The position numbers and the translations under genes were made by a program. A stretch of 64,000 nucleotides of DNA from Mesocentrotus franciscanus (taxonomy: Eukaryota; Echinodermata; Echinoidea; Camarodonta; Strongylocentrotidae): the NCBI GenBank assembly GCA_037976565.1, contig CP137682.1, forward strand, positions 3,036,827-3,100,826, read 5' to 3'. Within the stretch, counting starts at the first letter, position 1; every line of letters begins with the position of its first letter. Below are positions 11,890-22,144 of the stretch, one piece after another. The notes under the pieces were generated by a model that saw only the letters and a list, made by a program, of their open reading frames with translations, was not told where the DNA came from and ran no database searches.

Positions 11890-12440
11890 TGTTGACAAAC
11901 TAGCAAGCTTGACGTTTCCCTTTAAAAACCAATCGTCTCTCGACTCCCTGAGATGGACAAAACTGTTGAGAATGACATTTAAACATGAGGTCAGATAGCT
12001 TCCTGAAGGGCAAGTGGCAATGCCATGAAACAAACCGATTGAAAATTAATTGAAAGTAATTTGACAAACAAGCAGGTTCATGTTTCCCTTTAAATATCCA
12101 TCAGTAATCAACTCCCTGAAATTGCCACCATTATCATCAACAATGATAAAGCTACCATATTGTATGGAAGGTAGATTGTACACCTATAGATGTTTCTAAC
12201 ACAATAAAAAATAAATAAGAAAGCCTGTTGACAAAGAACTTAATGTGTCCCTTTAAAAAGTCATCAGCTATCAGCTTCCGGGAACTGACAAGATATTATC
12301 AAGAACTATATTTCAAAAGGCAAAATTTAAATTGGCACGTGGCACGGCCATGTATACAGAAAAAAACCAAAGCTATTTGATTCCCTGGCAATGACAATTA
12401 AAGTTATTTAAAAAAAAACACTTTCAGTCAATAAATTCCC
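11890..12440 (+). repeat. Degenerate tandem repeat, period about 167 bp
   Basis: GACAAAC(A/T)AGCA followed by a T(T/G)TCCCTTTAAA block and then ACTCCCTGA(G/A)AT recurs at about 11896 and 12063, with a diverged third copy at 12229 and a trace near 12370. A second shared block is GGCA(A/C)(T/G)GCCATG. Spacings of about 167 and 166 bp suggest an old local amplification. Confidence 0.6.
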
Positions 12441-12690
12441 TTATAATGACAGGTATATTAATAGCAGTATGTACCAGGGAATCGACAGAGGAAAAAATAA
12501 TTTCTGTTTTGGCAAATAATCAAGTTGATATTTTCATCTATCTGTATCGAAGGATAAATAACTATCTCCTTGACACTGGAACTCTTATTGATATCAATTA
12601 TCAATAAACAGTTGAAGAGTGCCAAAGGCAATAAGTTGCTGAGATTTAATAATATACATTTATACTATTAACTTTTGTTAAATTTTAATT

Positions 12691-12852
12691 AAATTTTAAT
12701 TTTCATTGTAAATTTTTGATTACCGGTGAGTTAAAAAAAGATTTACAATTGTTTCTTTGCCATAAAAGACAGACATATATCTTTTGCGGCAAAGAAACAC
12801 TTGTAAATCTTTTTTTAATTTAGACAAAAAATTACAATGAAAATTAAAATTT
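12691..12852. repeat. Long hairpin with arms of about 70 bp
   Basis: Left arm 12691-12761 (AAATTTTAATTTTCATTGTA ... TTGTTTCTTTGCC) is the inverse of right arm 12788-12852 (GGCAAAGAAACACTTGTAAA ... AAATTAAAATTT), with a centre of about 26 bases. The arms differ by a few indels, including a TTACCGGTG insert in the left arm. It resembles a foldback transposon or a MITE made almost entirely of TIR. The outer edge looks like TTARACAAATTT. Confidence 0.8.
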
Positions 12853-14065
12853 GTCTAACGACGTCATATTACAGTTGTGCATGTTTGTAAAATGTATGCG
12901 CTATAAAAATCATAAATCTTGGGAGAAATTCCTTGTCAATTTGAATTCTCAGTGACATACATGTACTTTAGCTATTAAAGTGCTTCTAGGATTTTACATA
13001 CATGTAAATATCTTTACATTTTTATCATAATTGAATACAGCATTATATATCAGAGACCACAACACTATGATTGCTTATTATTATTATTACAAAAGAGGTT
13101 AATAAAAGATTAAAGCTTTTCATTAGCTGAGTGTTCCAATTCAATTGATCAGTAGCTATTTTATTCAATTCAATAGATCAGTAGCTATATTATTCAATTG
13201 ATCAGTAGCTATATTATTCAATTACTTCGATTAGCAATTTGCTAATGAATTGAAAAGACGAACATAAAAGTAAATCTGGAACAATACATCAATGCACTTT
13301 ACAGGATAAATCTACTTATTTCAGCTCATATTTAATGATTTTTTTTAAAGTTCACATTGCAAACAGAAATGGATTATTTCAAAAAAAATATCAAAAAATA
13401 AGTTTCAGGTATAATTTGTTAATAAAATGTATAAAGAAAATTCCAAAGTGAATGAAATTCATTTTGAGTTTTACAAACTACACACGATCAATGACAATTC
13501 ACAGTAATTTTTTTACATTTTTTTTTTACATTTTTGTACACTGTATATATGATAATATATATGATATATATTCATATATATGATATGAAAATGATAATTT
13601 CCAAGAAAACAAACACTTTATCAGAAATACCTTTTAAATCTATAAATATAACATTCATCACATACAATGTCAATAGTCTTGACTTTGAAGTATGCTCTTT
13701 TTTGTGGGGGTTGTTTCTTATCCTCCTTCTTTCCTTTTCACCATTTCTTTGGCTTCTTTTTCATTCTTTCTTTTCCCCCCTTTTTGTGTTTTTCTTTCTT
13801 TTCAAAGCTTTTTCTCATTTTTAATTACACATAGGAAACCTCGCAGACAAAGTACAAACAGAGGCAGGACAGCCAGACGAATGACAAATCTTAAGAGCTC
13901 TCTATCATTTGTTGGCAGACACGATTCTTTGTTTAATTGTATAAGCTTCCTTTGTGATCTTCAGTCTGTCTTTAAAGGTACTCATCAACATTTAGTATGC
14001 TCAGAGCCAAAAGGGCATTCTATTGATATGTGAAACAAAAACTCGATAAAGAATCAGGATCCCAC
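12853..14065. other. Unique DNA with minor repeats
   Basis: Contains three copies of ATCAGTAGCTAT at 13148, 13177 and 13201 (24-29 bp apart, with ATTCAATT spacers), an AT-rich ATATATGATATAT stretch near 13543-13580 and T runs near 13510. At 13999-14022 it carries one half-site of the recurring GAGCCAGAAGGGCATT motif. The 96- and 113-codon frames at 13534-14033 are dominated by F/S/L low complexity. Confidence 0.5.
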
Positions 14066-14611
14066 TTAAAGGTACTATGTCCCATTTGCAGGCCAAACAA
14101 ATGAAAATGTTAAATTCCAACGGCATTTGAAAGACAATACCGGTACTAATTTAGAACTTCCGTAAAAAAAAGGGGGCTTGAAAATGTCTTTAAGTGGGAA
14201 AATAACGACTATTAGTTGTCGAATCGACTTAGGAGCTATAGAGCCAGTAAGTAATAGTCTGATTTTTCAGACCATTGTACCGAATGGTCGTACGTTTTAT
14301 GCTGCGCAAAGATTCAATCAGTTTAATTTTGGCCATTACAAGAAGTGTTTTATTGATGTAGACAAATGCTCATGTAGTTTACAGCTCATTTTATGTATGT
14401 AATTATTACCAAAGATGAAAAAAGCCAGTCAGTCACTCAATAGTGTCTGACAGTGAAGTCTAGCAAGTAAACAGGTTTCCTTGCATAATTTGAATATTAG
14501 GACACTGCTAACGTTTAAATTTCACAGATAGGACATACAAGACATATTCATAATTCCTGCAAAGTTCTACAGAATTTGATGTTGGCTGCAAAAGGGACAT
14601 AGTATCTTTAA
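14066..14611 (+). mobile_element. TTAA-flanked MITE, family B, copy B1
   Basis: A 538-bp body between TTAA at 14066-14069 and 14608-14611. Left TIR is AGGTACTATGTCCCATTTGC and the right end is GCAAAAGGGACATAGTATCT, its inverse. Nearly identical to B2 and B3, so activity was recent. A 74-codon frame starting MKMSLSGKITT at 14178 is open, but B3 has a one-base deletion in a T run that breaks it, so there is no sign of selection. Confidence 0.93.
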
Positions 14612-15151
14612 GGTACTACATGTATGTCCCATCTGCAGGCCAAAAAAATGAAAAGGTTAAATTCCAATGGCATTTGAAAGACAATACTAATTTAGAACTT
14701 CCCTAAAAAAAGGGGGGCTTGAAAATGTCTTTAAGTGGGAAAATAACGACTATTAGTTGTCAAATCGACTTAGGAGCTATAGAGCCAGTAAGTAATAGTC
14801 TGATTTTTCAGACCATTGTACCGAATGGTCGTACGTTTTATGCTGCGCAAAGATTCAATCAGTTTAATTTTGGCCATTACAAGAAGTGGGTTATTGATTT
14901 AGACAAATGCTCATGTACCCTTTACAGCTCATTTTATGTATGTTATTACCAAGATGAATATAAAGCCAGTCAGTCACTCAATAGTGTCTGACAGTGAAGT
15001 CTAGAAAGTAAACGGTTTCCTTGCATAATTTGAATATTAGGACACTGCTAACGTTTAAATTTCACAGATAGGACATACATGACATATTCATAATTCCTGC
15101 AAAGTTCTACAGAATTTGATGCTGGCTGCAAAAGGGACATAGTATCTTTAA
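14608..15151 (+). mobile_element. TTAA-flanked MITE, family B, copy B2, head-to-tail with B1
   Basis: A 536-bp body that begins directly after the TTAA ending B1 and finishes at TTAA 15148-15151. The left TIR carries a small insertion (GGTACTACATGTATGTCCC instead of AGGTACTATGTCCC). Orientation matches B1, and B1 and B2 share one TTAA (14608-14611). This fits insertion of one element into the flanking TTAA of the other. Confidence 0.93.
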
Positions 15152-15154
15152 GTC

Positions 15155-15625
15155 TCAATGTACTAATGTATGAAAATAAGATTTATAAGGTGCCAAATCC
15201 TCTTTAAAATTAAATGCTCAAGGCACACTAGTGCAAAACATGAAAATACATAAAACATACTTGTAAAAAAATACAATATAACACAAAAAGAAGAAAAATC
15301 AGATCAACCAAAAGCAAACTGGAAAAGATAAGTTTTAAGGTTGCTTTTGAAAGATTCTACTGTAGGAATATCTCTGATCCCTTGAGGTAAACAATTCCAG
15401 AGTGACGGCCTGGCATGAGCGAAGGCTCCCCCACTTTGTATTAAGTTTTGGAAGAACAAGCCATCCAGAGTTCTGAGAACGTAAAAATCTGGCAGGTGTG
15501 TAGTGATTCATCAAAGAAATATTGCACTGTGGAGCAGAGCTATGAACACAATGAAACATAAGCAAAAGAATGTATAATTGGGCAGGCCTTATCATGAGTG
15601 ATGCTGGCCAGTCTTCATGTCAATT
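15155..15625 (-). pseudogene. LINE relic, ORF2 C-terminus and 3' UTR (CR1/L2-like)
   Basis: On the minus strand the sequence encodes HYTPARFLRSQNSG, then, after a frameshift, AFAHARPSLWNCLPQGIRDI, PTVESFKSNL and LKTYLFQFAFG before a stop at 15304-15306. This is the familiar end of many non-LTR retrotransposon reverse transcriptases (P-x-LWN-x-LP ... FK-x-x-LK-x-YLF). The following bases to about 15155 resemble a LINE 3' UTR (TGCCTTGAGCA, GAGGATTTGGCACC, TTATAAATC). The relic is truncated at its 5' end, frameshifted and dead. Confidence 0.8.
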
Positions 15626-15835
15626 GATCTCTGCAAAATTAATCTCTTTATAATATGTTTCTTTATATGATTAAATTTTCTAGGGTGAACACTCTTTCGG
15701 CTACACACAATGATATGATGTTTCTTCATACAATGTTAGTATAAATTCCCTTTTGTCTGAGCAGGCTATCAATTTCTATAAAACTCTCAAAACACAAGTA
15801 CTGTACCACTTTAAATTGCTTCTCATGTCATGGCA

Positions 15836-16238
15836 TTAAAGAGAAAGACCAGTTCTGGTCATGCGATTGCATTGTGAAAGAAACGTGGAATCGATCAGAA
15901 AAGGTTGATCATCTAGCATATAAGTATTGGTGTGTACTGCAAGGTTCTGGAATCATCAAAATGATAAGAAATTTGGCCCAGTCTTGGTAAAGTTACAAGC
16001 ACTGTACACAGAAATATGTATATGGGACTACGTGACCATGTGCGCGATATCTATTTGGTCCTAATAGATATAATAATTTACCAAATATATCAATTCGTAG
16101 GCGGTTTCCCGACTTTCCCGGCAAAATTTGTATCATCACGTATTAGTAAAAACATATTCTTTCACATGATTGGTAATGAGAGCTTCCATTTCATTTTTTT
16201 GAGAGAGGGGCGTTTCCAAAACTGGTCTATACCTTTAA
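15836..16238 (+). mobile_element. TTAA-flanked MITE, family A, copy A2 (complete)
   Basis: TTAA at 15836-15839 and 16235-16238 bound a 395-bp body. The left end is AGAGAAAGACCAGTTCTGG and the right end CCAAAACTGGTCTATACCT is its inverse. Same orientation as A1. The internal frame starting MYMGLRDHVRDIYL at 16016 resembles that of A1 but is disrupted in A3 and A4. Confidence 0.92.
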
Positions 16239-16485
16239 CAAACTTGTTATTCTTGTTCTACAGTAATTAACATTGAACCATTTTTAAGTAAACAGATTAA
16301 CTTAAATGGTCTCTAGAAAAGAGATTTAACCATATTTTCTTTCCAAAGGCGGATTAACCCTGATTATCCCCTCTAGCTACTACATGTACCTGATTATCAC
16401 ACAACCTGTCTGTTCTACTCCAGTGACTGAACCCTCTTTCTGCATGTTCCTGTTGCTTGAATGATAAAGTGGACATGGCCAATAT
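16239..16485. other. Spacer, nothing recognised
   Basis: Unique sequence between element A2 and the first direct duplication. No feature recognised. Confidence 0.5.
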
Positions 16486-16642
16486 TAAGTTCCCTATAGG
16501 ATGCTTTGCTTGGTTAGTGAAGTGGTTCTACTGGAACATCACATGCTCAAGCAACAATTGCTCCATGGTCGATTCAACAGTTTCCAAATTCCTAACTTCC
16601 ACCTTGGACCAAACAGTAAACCTATACCTGTACCTATACTTA
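16486..16642 (+). repeat. Direct duplication flanking element L, left copy
   Basis: 157 bp from TAAGTTCCCTATAGG to CCTGTACCTATACTTA. A second copy at 17091-17253 differs by about six substitutions and one 6-bp ACATGT insertion. The left copy ends where element L begins and the right copy begins where L ends, each overlapping the outermost TTA or TAA of L. Small open frames appear in both copies but show no domain. Confidence 0.9.
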
Positions 16643-17093
16643 GACCCCGTTCTCATTCACTTCGTTGGAGCGGTCTAACTAAGACCCGTTCCTCAGGAGC
16701 GGTTCTTAGGTGAGTGAGAACGGTCAAAGTGGTCCAGGAAGTGGACTTCTGGACCGCTCCAGAAGACCACCTCGGGAGGTGGTCTTGAGGAACGGGTCTT
16801 ATTAAGAGCGGTTTGGAGCGCTCTAACGTGAGTGTGAACGGAAGCGTACTTTGAACGGAAGTGAGCTAGTGACGTTCGTGCGAAACATGTAGTACGGTAC
16901 ATACGCTTAGTATTCGCGAAAAATTTATCCGCTGACCTGAGCTGCCATAGCAACAAGACCACTTTGACTCGTGGAGCGGTTTGAGCCATAAAAACTGCTC
17001 GGAGTGTGAACCCTCGCAAACCGTTCCTCAAGACCCGTTCCTCTGGAGCGGTCTAACTAAGACCACTTTCAAAGTGAGTGAGAACGGGTCTAA
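16641..17093. mobile_element. Inverted-repeat element L (MITE-like)
   Basis: The left end TAGACCCCGTTCTCATTCAC and right end GTGAGTGAGAACGGGTCTA are inverse copies. Just inside, GGAGCGGTCTAACTAAGACC appears near both ends in the same orientation, and related GAGCGG, GACCCGTTCC and AAGACCAC words recur through the body. It is more GC-rich than the surroundings. No coding capacity. The TIR style is hAT-like, but no 8-bp target duplication is visible; the flanks are instead the 160-bp direct repeats. Confidence 0.82.
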
Positions 17094-17253
17094 GTTCCCT
17101 ATAAGATGCTTTGCTTGGTTAGAGAAGTGGTTCTACTTGAACATCACATGCTCAAGCAACAATTGCTCCATGGTCGATTCAACAGTTTCCGAATTCCTAA
17201 CTTCCACCTAGGACCAAACAGTACACCTACATGTATACCTGTACCTATACTTA
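17091..17253 (+). repeat. Direct duplication flanking element L, right copy
   Basis: 163-bp partner of 16486-16642, from TAAGTTCCCTATAAG to CCTGTACCTATACTTA, about 4 percent substituted relative to the left copy plus one 6-bp insertion. It is followed at once by TTGTAACCCTAACC, the start of the telomere-like tract. Confidence 0.9.
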
Positions 17254-17257
17254 CTTG

Positions 17258-17440
17258 TAACCCTAACCAGGGAGTTGGAACTCCCTGCCCTAACCCTAAC
17301 CAAACCCTTAACTCTAATCTAACCCAACACTCATCCTCAACCTAACCCTAACACCAACCCTAAGCCTCACCCTAACCCTAACACCAACACCAACACCAAC
17401 CTTAAACCTAGATCTAAACCTAACCTAAAACCTGACTGCA
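17258..17440 (+). repeat. Degenerate CCCTAA (telomere-like) tract
   Basis: Many CCCTAACCCTAA words mixed with CCCTAACACCAA, AACCTAA and CCTAAGC variants over about 180 bp, C-rich on the plus strand. TTAGGG is the usual animal telomere repeat, so this is an interstitial telomere-like array or a microsatellite that resembles one. A short inverted phrase CAGGGAGTTGGAACTCCCTG at 17269-17288 sits inside it. Confidence 0.8.
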
Positions 17441-18593
17441 ACCCAAACCATGGCCCTATATCTTTGACTACATGAGCTCGGAGCAAATGTCACTGGAAAA
17501 ATAATGTTGTGGTGGGTGAAAAATACACCATTTCTCTCTGGGTCAATACTAATTCTCAAGACTTATTCAAAATGGGACCAAATTTCAACCAGCCTCACAA
17601 ATAAATAGCACTCCTTATATCTTGAGTAATGAATATGGCACTAGACACAGTCAATGGTATAATACTAATCTAAGTCATCAATATGACAAACAATTTCAAG
17701 TTCCAATGTTTAATTCATTTCCACAATATCCCAATACATTGAGATAGTTTTTCCATGAACAAGAATTGAGAACATTTAGAACAAATCAAGTTGAAAAAAT
17801 GTATTTCTCTAGTTTTGTAATAGTGTAATTTCTATGAAAAAAATATTACTATATATATATATATATATGATAGAAGCTAAAAGTATGATATCAAACTAGC
17901 CAGTACCTACAGTGTAATAAAACACTAATACTACTATTACTACTTATTCATTGTTACCTACATTTGAGCCAATATCATTTCCTGATATAATAAAGCCTCC
18001 CCCATTGTAGTTAAATGGGATACTTGTGTTATTGAAATCAATCTCTTACCAGCTGTCAATATTACTTTGACAGATGTATCCAACAAAGAGATTAATGAAG
18101 GGTAGGGATCGACTTTCAAACGATCTCTACTTATATTCTAATAACGTCAATACCCATGTTTTTAATCAGAAGAAAAGACTGCACTTCATGTCACTCCTCA
18201 ATATACTCTACAAAAGGTTCCTCTATAAAGTATTCTTAATCCCCCCAAAAATATGATTACTAAGTAACATGAAGAAAAGCCTCTGATAACAGAACTTTTA
18301 GAAATTTCTTACATTGCTTTGCAGTTTGAATTGTTTATATTTTGAGGGGTAAATGTACTGTTTATTGTTTTGTTGTATTTGTTGTTTGTAATCGATATCC
18401 ATAGCACAATGTGTTCACCGTGACTGTCCCATGCGAGACAATGGCTGATGGAATGTGAAAAAACAATACAGATTTTGATATGTGTGACCTAATTGAAAAT
18501 AAACAATAGTACACAAACAAAGTTTCCTTGTTTTAAAAATGAGGGAAGGAAAGTAGGAAAGACTTGTTGAAATACAAGATATAACCCAACAGG
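17441..18593. other. No gene; one (AT)n
   Basis: AT-rich unique sequence containing (AT)10 at 17849-17868. No coding or element signature was recognised. Confidence 0.5.
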
Positions 18594-18599
18594 ACTTAC

Positions 18600-18800
18600 A
18601 TTCTTCAAGTGTATCTCCTGGCCAGGCCAGTTCAAGCAAGAATCCAGTACAAGGGATAATATTCCAGACGTAATAGATCCAATTAGAGAAATCACAAGAG
18701 AGATAGAAGAAGGGTGTCTTGGTGGAGCTGGCGAGAGTAGAGCTGGAGAGCCCTGGCTCAAATGATCCTCAGCTGACGAACAACCAGCGCAGGACTGAGT
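18600..18800 (-). other. Very weak minus-strand first-exon candidate
   Basis: On the minus strand, TTGAAGAAT is followed by GTAAGT (plus 18594-18599), a strong donor consensus. Upstream lies a GC-richer stretch (CAGCTCTACTCTCGCCAGCT) with a 90-codon frame running through it. No acceptor, start context or domain is convincing. A lone donor match is common by chance. Confidence 0.12.
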
Positions 18801-18839
18801 GATCGCAGTGAGTCACATACTGGCGATGAAGAGCTGCTC

Positions 18840-21270
18840 GTGTGTGTTAACTCTGGGGAGAGAGAGAGAGAGGGTGAGAGAGAGTGAGTGAGTAGATTCG
18901 GGCCTTTCAGGGGATATTGTTGTCACAAGGAAGAATAGAGTAGAGCAGTCAGTCAAGTGTAGAGAGGGAAGACCTTTGGAGATTAGAGTAGGGTATGATG
19001 AGGGGGTTATGGGGTAGGGGTAGGAGAGTAGGGAGTGGGCTCGAGGTCTAAGACAGACAAGGAACAAAGAAGTTTCATAGATCATTTGTAAGAAAAAAAA
19101 CTATTAGAGAAAAAGTTGGTTAGCAACAGAGAGCGTATTAATCCATTGGCTTCTGCATTCTCTCTTAATCATAAGCTTTAATAAAGGAGCCATCAGGTTC
19201 CAGTAGGCAGCGGGTTAAACGTTGAGAGATGAGCTAGGTCAGGGTGGGATAGCCATGTGTGCTGCAAGAGAGAAAGAGAGAGAAAGCGGATTGATTTACA
19301 GAAGAGCAGTCAGCAGAGGGAAGGCCCTTGGAGATTTGGTAGGGTAAGATGGGATTTTTTTTGGGGGGGTAGGGGGCAGTGGAGTGGGGGTAGGTGAAGA
19401 AGTGGGGGCCAAAGGGCCACGAAAGTCGAGGAAGAAAATAAATTTGAAATATTGTATCAACAGAACCATTGTGAAGATCAAAAATTATTCGTAAATACAG
19501 AATATTATGTAAACAGAGGGAAGACTTTAATACAGACGAGGTTAGAATAGAATGGGATAGCCGAGTGTGAACTATGAGAGAGAGAGAGAGAGAGGGGGAG
19601 GGAGAGAGGGAGAGAGAGAGAGGGGAGAGGGTGAGAGGGCAGGAGGGAGAGAGATTGAGGGAGGGAAATAGATTGAGGGAGAGAAATAGAGAGATAGAGA
19701 AGGAGAGAGAGAGAGAGGGAGGGAGGGAGAGAGAGAGATAGAGAGGGAGGGAGGGAGGGAGGGAGGGATAGAGGGAGAGGGAGAGAGAGAGAGGGAGAGA
19801 GGGTGATAGGGAAAGAGAGATGGGATTCGATTTCAAGGGATCGGTGTCACAGCGAAAAGAAGAGCAGTCAGCCATGTGCAGAGAGAGCTAGGGAAGACCT
19901 TTGGAGATTAAGGTACAGGGTAAGATGGGTTCTATTGGTGGGGGTAGCTATAGAACTGTGGTGGGGGGCTAAAACTGACTAGGAAGACACAAATTATATC
20001 ACAGTAGGAATAGGAACATTTTTTTGAAGTTTATAATTATATAGCAATAGCATACTGAATGCAGAGTGATGGAAAACTTCAGCAAAGGTTGAGGTGGGAT
20101 TGGTTTTTGGCAGGGGCAGGGGAGAGGGGAGCAGAGGAAAAGGGGGCAAACGGAAGAGGGATTTTTTGTTGATGATAAGTTGAGGCCAGGCTTAAATTTT
20201 CTTTGGGGGTCAAGAGTAGGGTGCAGAAAATAAGGATAACATCTAAAAGAAATTCAAAGAGATGATATGTGAGAAAATCTCTTACAAATATCAATGCAAT
20301 TTTAAATTCCATACCACAGGATAAGGGTGGAGGATCGAGGGCAGGGCAGGGCAGGATTGTAGGAGAGGAGGGCTCCAGAGGATGGGGTGAGGAAGAGTAT
20401 GACAAAAGGGGGACCAAGAGGACCAAGTGGAAGGGATATAGATAGGGACCGATCAAAGGAGGAAGACCTTGGGGAGAGATCAATTCAGAATTGATATTAT
20501 GTATACATTGAAGAATGCTAAAGGGGTAGCGTTTCAATCTTATATGGGATAGGATTCCACCAAGTACAGAAAGATAACAAATAATTGAGGGGAAGAGACA
20601 TGTATAGAGAGGGGCAATAATGTTTTCTGTATGTTATTTTCTGTAAAGTTCGAGGTGTTTGAGCCAAAGCTATAGGGTGATATTATCCAAACTTCTTTGG
20701 AAGCGCATAGGGACGTTACATCCTAAAGTGATATGCGCCATACACGAACAGTTCATTATTTTTATTGTTAAATAATGCAAATCAATGCATAGATGCACTG
20801 AAAGGGACTATAAAATAACACTGATGAAGGACGAAATATGGGAAAAGAGCCTTGTGTAAAAGAAGGGAGGGATTGTGGGAAAGAAGAGGAGACAGAGAGA
20901 GATTGGAGAAAGAGAGAGAAAGAAGAGAGGGTAGAGACGGAGCAGAGAAAGAGAGACGGAGAGAGAGACAGACAGACAGAGAGAGACATGCAGAGAGGGG
21001 GGGGAGAGGAGGGGTGATGGGGATCATGCATATTGTATAGTACTTAGGAATCAGCGGGGAAGAAATGAGGTGACACAAGGGGTGACTTTAGGGCAAGAGA
21101 CTACAGATTTGTAAGCCAATGAAATAGTTAACATCCAGAGATTACTCCTGTCTGGATATAGACCAGTGATGAGGCGCAAGGGATGTGAAAGAAGGAGGTG
21201 GAAGGAGAGAACTTGAAGGAGAGAGAGAGAGAAGGGATAAAGACCAATCACAGAGACTTTAGAGTAAGTT
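18840..21270 (+). repeat. Purine-rich degenerate repeat field with (GA)n tracts
   Basis: The plus strand is strongly G+A-rich. A longer unit can be traced: AGAGCAGTCAG ... GTGTAGAGAGGGAAGACCTT ... GGAGATT ... GGGTA(A/T)GATG ... GGGGGT followed by GAC(A/T)AGGAA recurs near 18935-19065, 19300-19440 and 19860-19995. GGGATAGCC(A/G) precedes GA tracts at about 19247 and 19556. (GA)n runs lie at 18855-18890, 19575-19830 and 20880-21000. Opposite-strand frames of up to 213 codons translate as serine/proline/leucine low complexity and are not genes. Confidence 0.75.
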
Positions 21271-21569
21271 CTACAGTGTTACAAATTGAGATAGCTTGAA
21301 TAATGATTCACAGATCAAGCTACCAGGATAAGAGGGAGAAGACTTCTAGGAGGATAAAAGATAAAGTGGATGATCTAGATACACGAGAGGTGAGACTAAA
21401 GATCAAGCAGACTGAAGGTGCAAGATCAATCACTTTCCAGTGAAGATTTGTAGTGGCTCTAGTCACACCGACCAACCAACTCAACACTGACTGCTCTTGT
21501 GACACCACCCAACCAACTCCACAATAACTCCGAAGTGACCAATTCTTTGGGGTGGTGTAAAATTTGGTT

Positions 21570-21795
21570 TTTGATCTAGTGTTGGTCTGGTGTAGGTCTG
21601 AAGTCAGTCCCATGTCACTCTCAAGTCAGCCTTAAATCCGTCTCATCTCGGTCTCGAATTGGTCTGGTGTACACATAGGTCCAAAGTCAGTCTCATGTAG
21701 GTCTGAAGTTAGTCTCCAGTTGGTCTTGAGTCATTCTCATGTCCCTCTCAAGTCGGTCTCAAGTTGGTCTGGAGTTGGTCTCGAGTGGGTCTCAT
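21570..21795 (+). repeat. Degenerate GGTCT minisatellite
   Basis: About twenty imperfect 10-12-bp units of the type GTTGGTCTCAA / GTCAGTCTCATGTAG. The flanking phrase GATGTGACTGGGGTATC at 21798-21814 recurs at 24024-24040, where it also follows GTTGGTCTTCTGTCGG, so a small fragment of the same repeat lies there. Confidence 0.75.
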
Positions 21796-22020
21796 TGATG
21801 TGACTGGGGTATCAGTCTTCCTCAGGTCAGGTGAGTGTAGGATGATCTGAAAGGAAGGGTGGAGGTGACAGCATCCTTGGAAGACGGTAATTGAAGGAGA
21901 GGGGAGGAAAAAACACAGGATGGATAAAGAAATCTCTGACCTTAGCTGAACCTCTTGGAAAGGAGAGAGGTCCACTATGCAAGCCCAGCTTTTCTAAGGT
22001 CTCCACTTTCTTTCATTTGG

Positions 22021-22144
22021 ATTATATATCGACTTAAAATTGCACTTGAATTGTTTTTTCTTATGCTGTTTTTTGTTATATTATTATATGTAAAAATGTT
22101 GTGAAAGAAAGAAATAAAATGAACCTTGAACCTTGAACCTTGAA
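22021..22144 (+). repeat. Retroposon 3' tail, (GAACCTT)n
   Basis: An AT-rich sequence ending AAAGAAATAAAATGAACC then three GAACCTT units. A polyadenylation-like AATAAA next to a short tandem tail is typical of LINE 3' ends. No coding remnant was identified upstream, so the insertion is strongly 5' truncated or the call is wrong. Confidence 0.5.

Noticed and set aside
14178..14991. Repeated frames MKMSLSGKITT in B1 and B2
   Set aside because: B3 carries a one-base deletion in the same frame. No known domain; the frame is a passenger of the MITE.
4838..16270. Similar 65-codon frames (MYMGLRDHVRDIYL) in elements A1 and A2
   Set aside because: Similarity is DNA similarity between MITE copies. 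A3 and A4 have 11- and 13-base deletions that break the frame, so it is not under selection.
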